Shown: positions 57,251-64,000 of the stretch, in pieces | How the letters are laid out: every line of letters begins with the position of its first letter | How positions within the stretch are numbered: the stretch's first letter is position 1 | Assembly: GCF_002934265.1 (NCBI RefSeq) | Contig: NZ_PTIX01000032.1 | Span: 1 to 64,000 of the forward strand | DNA from: Actinokineospora auranticolor | Lineage (GTDB): Bacteria > Actinomycetota > Actinomycetes > Mycobacteriales > Pseudonocardiaceae | Reading direction: 5' to 3' | Length of the DNA stretch: 64,000 nucleotides | The notes under the pieces: generated by a model | What the model was told of the DNA's origin: nothing | Seen by the model: the letters and a program-made list of their open reading frames with translations, nothing else | The model's database searches: none | Made by a program: the position numbers and the translations under genes

Positions 57251-58081
57251 GTGGGCACACTCCTGGGGATCAGCGACCTGCACATCACCTACGCGGAGAA
57301 CCGCGAGATCACCGACGGCCTGCGGCCCGGGTCGGCCGACGACTGGCTGCTGGTCGCGGGGGACGTCGCCGAGCAGGTCGCGGACGTGGAGTGGGCCCTG
57401 GGGCGGCTGGCCGAGCGGTTCGCGAAGGTCGTGTGGACGCCCGGCAACCACGAGCTGTGGACCGTCCCCGCCGACGCGGTGCAGGCCAAGGGCGTGGAGC
57501 GCTACGAGGCGCTGGTGCGGGTGTGCCGCGACCTGGGCGTGCTGACCCCGGAGGACCCGTACGCGGTGTGGGAGGGCGAGGGCCGCCCGGTGCGGGTCGC
57601 GCCGCTGTTCCTCGGCTACGACTACACGTTCCGCCCTGAGGGCGCGCACACCAAGGCCAAGTCGCTGGAGATCGCGCACGCCAGCGGGGTCGTGTGCACC
57701 GACGAGTACTACCTGCACCCCGACCCGTACCCGACCCGCGACGACTGGTGCCGGGCGCGGGTGGCCGAGACCGAGCAGCGGCTGGTCGCCGACGCCGACC
57801 CGGCCGTGCCGTACGTGCTGGTGAACCACTACCCGCTCGTGCGCGAACCCACGCGGATCCTGCGGTACCCGGAGTTCGCGCAGTGGTGCGGCACCGAGCT
57901 GACCGCCGACTGGCACACCCGGTTCCCCACCGCGGTGATGGTCTACGGCCACCTGCACATCCCGCGCGTAACCCACCACGACGGCGTCAAGTTCCAGGAG
58001 GTCTCCCTGGGCTACCCGCGCGAATGGCGCAGGCACGGGCACCCGCACGGCCTGCTGCGCGAAGTCCTCGCCGACGCCTGA
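57251..58081 (+). CDS. Calcineurin-like metallophosphoesterase
   Basis: A 276-residue phosphoesterase. Metal-site motifs in order: SDLHITY, VAGDVAE, TPGNHELW, VNHYPL and YGHLHIPR. No signal peptide, so cytoplasmic. The GTG start at 57251 has GGGAGG about 10 nt upstream. The substrate cannot be predicted. A DRTPAG-like stretch upstream in frame is not convincing as coding. Confidence 0.88.
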   Translation: MGTLLGISDLHITYAENREITDGLRPGSADDWLLVAGDVAEQVADVEWALGRLAERFAKVVWTPGNHELWTVPADAVQAKGVERYEALVRVCRDLGVLTPEDPYAVWEGEGRPVRVAPLFLGYDYTFRPEGAHTKAKSLEIAHASGVVCTDEYYLHPDPYPTRDDWCRARVAETEQRLVADADPAVPYVLVNHYPLVREPTRILRYPEFAQWCGTELTADWHTRFPTAVMVYGHLHIPRVTHHDGVKFQEVSLGYPREWRRHGHPHGLLREVLADA

Positions 58082-58333
58082 GCCGTTACCGGTTGCCGGT
58101 CCAGTTCACTCAGCGCCGCGTGTCCGCCCGCCACTGTCCACACGGGCCACGGCGTTCACCGCCGAACAGCGCCCGCGGCCGCGGCTGTGTGGCCGCTATC
58201 ACCCCTGGGTTATGCCCGGTTGGGATGAGCTTCCCCGCTTTCGGTCGCTCATATTGGTGAACGAAGGCCGTCGCCCGGGCATCCAGGCCGTGAAGGGGCA
58301 CTCCGGACGCGACGGCGGAAGAGGTGGCTCGCC

Positions 58334-58786
58334 ATGACAGCGGCGGAACTGTCCGAAGCACACACACCGGACCTCGCGGTGTCCGACTACCGGACCCGGC
58401 TCGGTTGGCCGGTCGACGGGGACGCGCTCAACGCCTACCTGGACCTCGGCGGCGACCGGGTCACGGGGCTGCGCATGCGCGCGGGCCTCGGCGCGGAGGT
58501 GCAGTGGTGGCTGCGCCTGCGGATGCTCGCCGGCCCGGTGCTGGCCGTCCCGGGCAAACGGACCGAGTGGACCTTCCTGTGCCAGCCCGCGTCGGAGGAG
58601 CACTCCCGCAGGCCGCTGCCGCCCGGCGTGGAGCCGGTGCGCGCGCGGGTCCTGATCCCGACGGCCGACACCGACCGCTCGGTGGTCTCGTGGGCGACCG
58701 CTCCCGATCTCGAGCACCCGGCCCTCCCCCAGTTCTGCTCGGTGGTCGGCGCCGTGCGCAGCGTGCTCTACGGCCACCGGTTCTGA
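58334..58786 (+). CDS. Hypothetical protein, 150 residues
   Basis: An actinobacterial-looking soluble protein with no family I can name with confidence. YRTRLGWPVDGDALNAYLDLGG recalls the short open frames annotated as primase/polymerase-like in Streptomyces, but catalytic acids are not evident. AGAGGTGG precedes the ATG. The 252 bp upstream hold no gene that I can support. Confidence 0.55.
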   Translation: MTAAELSEAHTPDLAVSDYRTRLGWPVDGDALNAYLDLGGDRVTGLRMRAGLGAEVQWWLRLRMLAGPVLAVPGKRTEWTFLCQPASEEHSRRPLPPGVEPVRARVLIPTADTDRSVVSWATAPDLEHPALPQFCSVVGAVRSVLYGHRF

Positions 58787-58948
58787 GTCGATTCCTCCCC
58801 ACCCCCTCATCCCCACCCGGCACCGTTCCCGACTTGGCCCGTCGCCGCGGGTTGACGCCGCCGATCATGGGGGCCACGCGCGAGACCGCGCGAGAGGTTC
58901 ACCCCGCGCACTCACCACCCAGGGGTGGGCCGGCACGATCGACACACC

Positions 58949-61450
58949 ATGACGCTGACCGCACGCCTGCCCGCCGCCCCCGAGCCGGACGCCCTGTTCG
59001 ACGCCTTCGCCACCTGGTCCGCCGACCAGGGCCTGTCGCTGTACCCGGCGCAGGAGGAGGCGTTGATGGAGATCGTCTCCGGCGCGAACGTCATCCTGAA
59101 CACGCCGACCGGCTCCGGCAAGAGCCTGGTCGCGGCCGGGGCGCACTTCACCGCGCTGGCCCAGGGCGTGCGCAGCTTCTACACCGCGCCGATCAAGGCG
59201 CTGGTGTCGGAGAAGTTCTTCGCGCTGTGCGAGCTGTTCGGCGCGGAGAACGTCGGCATGACGACCGGCGACTCCAGCGTCAACGGCGGCGCGCCGATCA
59301 TCTGCTGCACCGCGGAGATCCTGGCCAACATCGCCCTGCGCGACGGCGCCGAGGCCGACGTCGGCCAGGTCGTGATGGACGAGTTCCACTTCTACGCCGA
59401 GCCCGACCGCGGCTGGGCGTGGCAGATCCCGCTGATCGAGCTGCCGAAGGCGCAGTTCGTGCTGATGTCGGCGACGCTGGGCGACGTCACCCGGTTCAAG
59501 GACGACCTGACCCGGCGCACCGGCCGGGAGACCGCGGTCGTCACCTCGGCCGAGCGGCCGGTGCCGCTGATGTACTCCTTCGGCATGACCCCGCTGACCG
59601 AGGCGCTGGAGGAGCTGCTCACCACCAACCAGGCCCCGGTCTACGTCGTGCACTTCACCCAGGCCGCGGCGCTGGAGCGGGCGCAGGCGCTGATGAGCAT
59701 CAACGTGTGCACGCGCGAGGAGAAGGACCGCATCGCCGCGCTGATCGGCGACTTCCGGTTCTCCTCCGGCTTCGGCAAGACGCTGTCGCGGCTGGTCCGC
59801 CACGGCATCGGCGTGCACCACGCGGGCATGCTGCCCAAGTACCGCAGGCTGGTGGAGAAGCTGGCCCAGGCGGGCCTGATGAAGATCGTCTGCGGCACCG
59901 ACACCCTGGGCGTGGGCATCAACGTGCCGATCCGCACGGTCGTGTTCACCGCGCTGTCGAAGTACGACGGGGTGCGGACCCGGATCCTCAAGGCCCGCGA
60001 GTTCCACCAGATCGCGGGCCGCGCCGGGCGCGCGGGCTACGACACCCTGGGCACGGTGCTGGTGCAGGCGCCCGAGCACGTCATCGAGAACGAGAAGTCG
60101 CTGGCGAAGCTGGGCGACGACCCGAAGAAGCGGCGCAAGTTCGTGCGCAAGAAGCCGCCGGAGGGCATGGTCTCCTGGGGGCAGCCGACCTTCGACCGGC
60201 TGGTGTCGGCCGAGCCGGAGCCGCTGACGTCGAGCTTCAAGGTCAGCCACTCGATGCTGCTCAACGTGATCGGCCGCCCCGGCGACGCGTTCGCCGCGAT
60301 GCGGCACCTGCTGGAGGACAACCACGAGGAGCGGTCCGCGCAGCGCAAGCACATCCGGCGGGCCATCGCGATCTACCGGGCGCTGCTGACCGCGGGCGTC
60401 GTCGAGCAGCTCGACGAGCCCGACGAGCAGGGCCGCCGGGTCCGGCTGACCATGGACCTGCAGTTCGACTTCGCGCTCAACCAGCCGCTGTCGCCGTTCG
60501 CGCTGGCCGCCATCGACCTGCTCGACCGCGAGGCGCCGGGCTACGCGCTGGACGCGCTGTCCGTCGTGGAGTCCACTTTGGACGACCCGAGGCAGGTGCT
60601 CTCCGCGCAGGCGCACAAGGCCCGCGGCGAGGCGGTGGCCGCGATGAAGGCCGAGGGCATCGAGTACGACCAGCGGATGGAGCTGCTGGAGGCGGTCACC
60701 TGGCCCAAGCCGCTGGCCGAGCTGCTCGGCGCGGCGTTCGAGACCTACCGGCGCGGGCACCCGTGGGTCGGCGACCACCAGCTGTCGCCGAAGTCGGTGG
60801 TGCGCGACATGTTCGAGCGCGCCATGACCTTCACCGAGTACGTGTCGTTCTACGGACTGGCCCGCTCCGAGGGCCTGGTGCTGCGGTACCTGGCCGACGC
60901 CTACCGCGCGGTCCGCCAGACCGTGCCGGACGAGGCGAAGACCGAGGAGCTGACCGACCTCATCGAGTGGCTCGGCGAACTCGTCCGCCAGGTCGACTCC
61001 AGCCTGCTCGACGAGTGGGAGAAGCTGACCAACCCGGAGACCGGCGAGACCGAGGACCCGGTCGACAAGCTGCCGCCGGGGGTCACCACCAACCCGCGCG
61101 CGTTCCGGGTGCTGGTGCGCAACGCGCTGTTCCAGCGCGTGCAGCTCGCCGCCCGCCGCGACTACGCCGGGCTGGGCGAGCTGGACGGCGACGCGGGCTG
61201 GGACGCCGACGCCTGGGCCGACGCGCTGGAGCCGTACTTCGAGCTGCACGCCCGGATCGGTGTCGGCGCGGACGCGCGGGGCCCGGCGCTGCTGACGATC
61301 ACCCAGGAACCCGAGCGCTGGCTGGTCCGCCAGGTCTTCGACGACCCGGCGGGCGACCGCGACTGGGGTTTCACCGCCGAGGTCGACCTCGGCGCCTCCG
61401 ACGACGCGGGCACCGCCGTCGTGCACGTCACCGAGGTGGGCGAGGTCTGA
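58949..61450 (+). CDS. Ski2/Mtr4-like DEAD/H helicase with DUF3516
   Basis: An 833-residue superfamily 2 helicase. Walker A TPTGSGKS, motif II DEFHFY, motif III SATLG, and motif VI region QIAGRAGRAGYD are intact. The C-terminal 350 residues match the DUF3516 extension of actinobacterial helicases. It is probably an RNA helicase, by analogy with Ski2/Mtr4, but direct function in bacteria is poorly known. The ATG at 58949 has no good Shine-Dalgarno. Confidence 0.9.
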   Translation: MTLTARLPAAPEPDALFDAFATWSADQGLSLYPAQEEALMEIVSGANVILNTPTGSGKSLVAAGAHFTALAQGVRSFYTAPIKALVSEKFFALCELFGAENVGMTTGDSSVNGGAPIICCTAEILANIALRDGAEADVGQVVMDEFHFYAEPDRGWAWQIPLIELPKAQFVLMSATLGDVTRFKDDLTRRTGRETAVVTSAERPVPLMYSFGMTPLTEALEELLTTNQAPVYVVHFTQAAALERAQALMSINVCTREEKDRIAALIGDFRFSSGFGKTLSRLVRHGIGVHHAGMLPKYRRLVEKLAQAGLMKIVCGTDTLGVGINVPIRTVVFTALSKYDGVRTRILKAREFHQIAGRAGRAGYDTLGTVLVQAPEHVIENEKSLAKLGDDPKKRRKFVRKKPPEGMVSWGQPTFDRLVSAEPEPLTSSFKVSHSMLLNVIGRPGDAFAAMRHLLEDNHEERSAQRKHIRRAIAIYRALLTAGVVEQLDEPDEQGRRVRLTMDLQFDFALNQPLSPFALAAIDLLDREAPGYALDALSVVESTLDDPRQVLSAQAHKARGEAVAAMKAEGIEYDQRMELLEAVTWPKPLAELLGAAFETYRRGHPWVGDHQLSPKSVVRDMFERAMTFTEYVSFYGLARSEGLVLRYLADAYRAVRQTVPDEAKTEELTDLIEWLGELVRQVDSSLLDEWEKLTNPETGETEDPVDKLPPGVTTNPRAFRVLVRNALFQRVQLAARRDYAGLGELDGDAGWDADAWADALEPYFELHARIGVGADARGPALLTITQEPERWLVRQVFDDPAGDRDWGFTAEVDLGASDDAGTAVVHVTEVGEV

Positions 61451-61560
61451 CCCGCCCGCCCCGGGTGGTGATTCCGCACGGTTGCGGATACCCCCCACCG
61501 GTGCCTGATCCGTGGCAACCTGGAAGGTCCCCGGCATGGCCCCGCGTGGAGGGGAGCGTC

Positions 61561-61974
61561 GTGATCGACTTCCGGGACCACCCGCACATCCGGGCGCTGC
61601 TGGCGATCGGCATGCCCGCGCGCGACTACGCCATCGCCGGGAGCTGGCCGCTGTACGCGCGGGGCTGGATCGACGCGCCGGGTGATCTCGATGTGGTCGC
61701 CAGGGGCGTGGCCTGGCGCGTCGCGGCGGCGGCCGGGACCCCGCGACCGGCACCATACGACGGCGTGCGGCACGTGTGGTTCGCCGCGCGGACCGTGGAG
61801 GTGCTCGACGGGTGGTTCCCCAGCGTGTGGCCGGACGTGGGCCAAGTGGTGGACACCGCCGACCGGTTGCGCGGCCTGCCCTTCGCGAACCTCGACGTGG
61901 TGCTGCGGACCAAGGAGCTGCTGGGCAGGCCCAAGGACCACGCGCACATCTCGATAATCCTGGCCAACCGATGA
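61561..61974 (+). CDS. Nucleotidyltransferase-fold-like protein
   Basis: A 137-residue protein. AGSWPLYARGWIDAPGDLDVVARG has the spacing of the GS...D-x-D site of the nucleotidyltransferase fold. DLD gives the two acids; a third is not certain. GGAGGGG lies 6 nt before the GTG start. It precedes the PIN-like gene by 12 bp, so the two are probably co-transcribed. Confidence 0.55.
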   Translation: MIDFRDHPHIRALLAIGMPARDYAIAGSWPLYARGWIDAPGDLDVVARGVAWRVAAAAGTPRPAPYDGVRHVWFAARTVEVLDGWFPSVWPDVGQVVDTADRLRGLPFANLDVVLRTKELLGRPKDHAHISIILANR

Positions 61975-61986
61975 CGGGTCGAACAC

Positions 61987-62760
61987 ATGGCGGAGCACGG
62001 GGAAGACGACGGGACGCGGCCGGGCAGGCTGCTGCCGGTGGCCGGTGCGCGGGTGCTGCTGGCGCGCGGCGCCGACGGGACGTGGGACCTGCTGCCCGGC
62101 AGCGCCGAGGTCGGGCCGACCCGGCCGTACGGGGTGGTGCGCAGCGGTCCGGAGCCGGTCACGGTCGTCGGCGCGGACCCGACCGGGGTCGACGGCGCCG
62201 AGTGGGTGCCGGTGGCCGAGGTCGACGACCTGCCGCCGGGCGGCCCGCTGGGCGCGGTGTGGCCCCGGCTGCGCGAGTGCCTGCGGGAGCCGGTGCTGGT
62301 GGTGGACTGCGCCAACGTGATGGGTTCGCGACCGGACGGCTGGTGGCGCGACCGCGCGGGGGCGGCGGCCCGGCTGCGCGACCGGCTGGCGCGCGCCGAC
62401 GGCTTCCCCGGCCTGCCCCCGTTCGACCCGGCCCACCCGCGGGTGGTGCTGGTGGTCGAGGGCAAGGCCCGGCACGTCGAGCCGGTGCCGGGGGTGGAGG
62501 TGGTCTCGGCGCCCGGCAGCGGCGACGACACGATCGTGGACGTGGCCGCGGCCAACCCGGGGTGCACGGTGGTGACGGCCGACCGCGAGCTGCGCGGCCG
62601 CTGCGCCGCGGTGGGCGCGCGCCTCACCGGGCCCGGGTGGCTGCTGGAGCGCCTGGACGACGAGCCCGGGAACGAGTCCGCCCGCCCGTGGCAGGCGGGC
62701 GGGCGGAGCGGGTCGAGGACGAACCGGGTCAGGACTTCCCGGAGGAGAACTTCGAGTTGA
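61987..62760 (+). CDS. PIN/NYN-like RNA-processing-fold protein
   Basis: A 257-residue protein. The first 95 residues form a small separate domain (GARVLLARGADGTWDLLPG) that looks like a remnant NUDIX-type fold without the NUDIX box. From about 100, VLVVDCANVMGSRPDGWWRD, GSGDDTIVDVA and VVTADRELRGR give the acidic sites of PIN/NYN nucleases. The tail is Arg/Ser-rich and overlaps the convergent SOD gene by 32 bp. It is often annotated as an NTP pyrophosphohydrolase; the PIN reading seems better supported. Confidence 0.65.
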   Translation: MAEHGEDDGTRPGRLLPVAGARVLLARGADGTWDLLPGSAEVGPTRPYGVVRSGPEPVTVVGADPTGVDGAEWVPVAEVDDLPPGGPLGAVWPRLRECLREPVLVVDCANVMGSRPDGWWRDRAGAAARLRDRLARADGFPGLPPFDPAHPRVVLVVEGKARHVEPVPGVEVVSAPGSGDDTIVDVAAANPGCTVVTADRELRGRCAAVGARLTGPGWLLERLDDEPGNESARPWQAGGRSGSRTNRVRTSRRRTSS

Positions 62761-63283
62761 AGCACGCGAGCCGGGCACCCGCGGTCCCGGCCTCACCGGG
62801 GCCGGTGTGGGTGTGGCTGTCGTGGATGATCACCGCGTTGGCCGGGCGGTCGCCGAAGCGCCACAGCACGTTGGAGACGGCGAAGGCCTCGCCCTTCTCG
62901 TCGGTGGCGAAGTCCAGCCAGATCTCGTTGCGCGGGTTGGCGTAGTTCGGGTCGACCGACGGCTGCACCGGGTCGGCCTGGTCCTGGAAGTGCGGACCGG
63001 CGTCGGCGGGCGAGGGCCCGCAGGGCTTGACGTGCACGTGGGCGCCGTAGTGGCGGTAGGGCAGCAGCCCGTACACCCACAGCACCACGGTGGTCTTGCG
63101 GCCGGACGGGATGGTCATGACCGACGCGCGGGAGCCGACCGGCACCTTGGCGGGGTCGTAGGTGACCGCTTTGGCTCCGGGTCGGTAGGGTTCGAAGACG
63201 CCGTGCCCACCACCGGCGGAGGCCGGGGTCACGGCGGCGGCCGTCATCAGCAGAGCGGCGGCCACGCTCAGAAGGGTACGCAT
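62729..63283 (-). CDS. Secreted Cu/Zn superoxide dismutase family protein
   Basis: A 184-residue secreted protein with a signal peptide (LLSVAAALLMTAAAVTPASA). The Cu/Zn SOD pattern is seen: GAHVHVKPCG (two Cu His), GPHFQ, then HDSHT and the C-terminal GTAGARLACF with the second Cys of the disulfide. The zinc loop (PVQPSVDPNYANPRNEIW) is unlike the classical one, so zinc binding is uncertain. AAGGG precedes the ATG. It would protect the cell surface from superoxide. Confidence 0.85.
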   Translation of the reverse strand: MRTLLSVAAALLMTAAAVTPASAGGGHGVFEPYRPGAKAVTYDPAKVPVGSRASVMTIPSGRKTTVVLWVYGLLPYRHYGAHVHVKPCGPSPADAGPHFQDQADPVQPSVDPNYANPRNEIWLDFATDEKGEAFAVSNVLWRFGDRPANAVIIHDSHTHTGPGEAGTAGARLACFNSKFSSGKS

Positions 63284-63362
63284 GGCCCTTGATCCTGACC
63301 GTTGCCGGCCGCCCGGTTTGCCCGACTGGCAAGACCGTCACACCAAGAGGTGAACCATTGGT

Positions 63363-63827
63363 CTAAACCTGCCCCTCAACGTCACCCTGGATCACCACCG
63401 GTCGCGACGGCCGACCTGAGGTGTCCGAGCCGTCCGAGGTGTTCACGACCACGGAGTCGACCACGATCACCGGCCGCGACGCCTCGGCCCGGCGGATGAG
63501 CCGCTCGCGCAGCAGCGCCCGGGTGGGCGGGAGCAGCAGCAGGAGGGCCAGCACGTCGCTGATGAAGCCGGGCAGCACGACCAGGATCCCGGCCGCGGCG
63601 ATCAGGATGCCGTCGACCAGTTCCTTCTCGGGCGCGCGGCGGGCGAACACGGCCTGCTGGAGCGCGCTCAGCGCCCGCAGGCCCTCGCGGCGCAGCAGCG
63701 CCCCGCCCAGCACGGTGGCCAGGACCAGCAGCCCGATGGTGGGCAGCACGCCGATGGCGCTGCCGACCGCGACGATCACGGTGATCTCGGCGGCCACCGC
63801 CAGCAGGAGGACCAGCAGGACGGGCAC
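63363..63827 (-). CDS. fxsA: FxsA-family membrane protein
   Basis: A 154-residue membrane protein with four hydrophobic segments. The pattern PVLLVLLLAVAAEITVIVAV, GGALLRREGLRAL and GILVVLPGFISDVLALLLLL is typical of FxsA, which in E. coli affects exclusion of phage T7 by the F plasmid. Its cell role in actinobacteria is unknown. The GTG start has AAGGAG 7 nt upstream. TAGGGT (63858-63863, minus strand) is a possible minus-10 box. Confidence 0.9.
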   Translation of the reverse strand: MPVLLVLLLAVAAEITVIVAVGSAIGVLPTIGLLVLATVLGGALLRREGLRALSALQQAVFARRAPEKELVDGILIAAAGILVVLPGFISDVLALLLLLPPTRALLRERLIRRAEASRPVIVVDSVVVNTSDGSDTSGRPSRPVVIQGDVEGQV

Positions 63828-64000
63828 GGTCGCGCTCCTTCGAGTACCTCGGTTGTCACCCTATCCAACGTCCAAGGGACCCGATTCGATCCCGTGACCC
63901 AAAACCCCTGTTCAAACCCGGGTAGGCTGAGTCAAGTGGACACCGGGCCCGGGTAATCTTCACCACGGGGCACTCTTGGCCTATCCCGGATACGCCGAGT

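Noticed and set aside
58865-61756. Open frame of 963 codons opposite the DUF3516 helicase
   Set aside because: An antisense shadow of a strongly supported helicase; the composition is not protein-like.

Overview
The window is very GC-rich DNA with GTG/ATG starts, tightly overlapping genes, LPXTG-like (LAxTG) sorting signals, an AftB-like arabinosyltransferase candidate and many RsbR/S/T/W-type regulators. This fits a mycelial actinobacterium. The cell-wall gene and a methyl-accepting chemotaxis protein would suit a motile-spored member of the Pseudonocardiaceae/Actinosynnema group, but the genus is an inference. I see no tRNA, rRNA, CRISPR array, insertion sequence or prophage.

Region by region. 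1-184 is a G-rich low-complexity repeat. 185-22438 (minus strand) is an 18.8 kb gene for a secreted, probably wall-anchored protein made of about 47 DUF11 repeats, followed on the same strand by a response regulator and a CHASE3 hybrid histidine kinase. 22931-25035 holds cobU-cobS and the divergent cobF. A LysR regulator and a secreted M64 peptidase follow. 27056-33242 (minus) is a six-gene operon behind a cobalamin riboswitch: a transcobalamin-like alpha/alpha-barrel protein, two DUF4430 (transcobalamin C-terminal-like) proteins, then EcfT, a fused EcfA pair and an ECF S component. 33295-33997 is a membrane-protein gene broken by several frameshifts. 34081-40001 (minus) is a six-gene stressosome operon (rsbR, rsbS, rsbT, SpoIIE-type phosphatase, histidine kinase, receiver-PP2C). 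40348-46129 has a frameshifted FAD oxidoreductase, an SDR-like protein without the catalytic Tyr/Lys, an MscS-related channel and katE. 46243-53856 has an MCP, the glycosyltransferase, recQ, pirin and an FBP/FusB-like protein. 53891-57190 is a second regulatory group (GAF-ANTAR, MEDS-HATPase, STAS, RsbW). 57251-63827 carries a metallophosphoesterase, a DUF3516 Ski2-like helicase, a nucleotidyltransferase-like and a PIN-like protein, a secreted Cu/Zn SOD and FxsA.

How it may work together. The riboswitch operon looks like a surface capture and import system for vitamin B12 or its precursors, built from the two domains that eukaryotic intrinsic factor and transcobalamin carry in one chain. CobU/CobS next door could finish imported corrinoids. 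Two good sigma-B-type promoters, one before the giant surface protein and one before katE, suggest that the sigma factor controlled by the stressosome drives both. Gene coupling is unusually strict: most genes in the ECF and stressosome operons join by 4-bp GTGA or ATGA overlaps.
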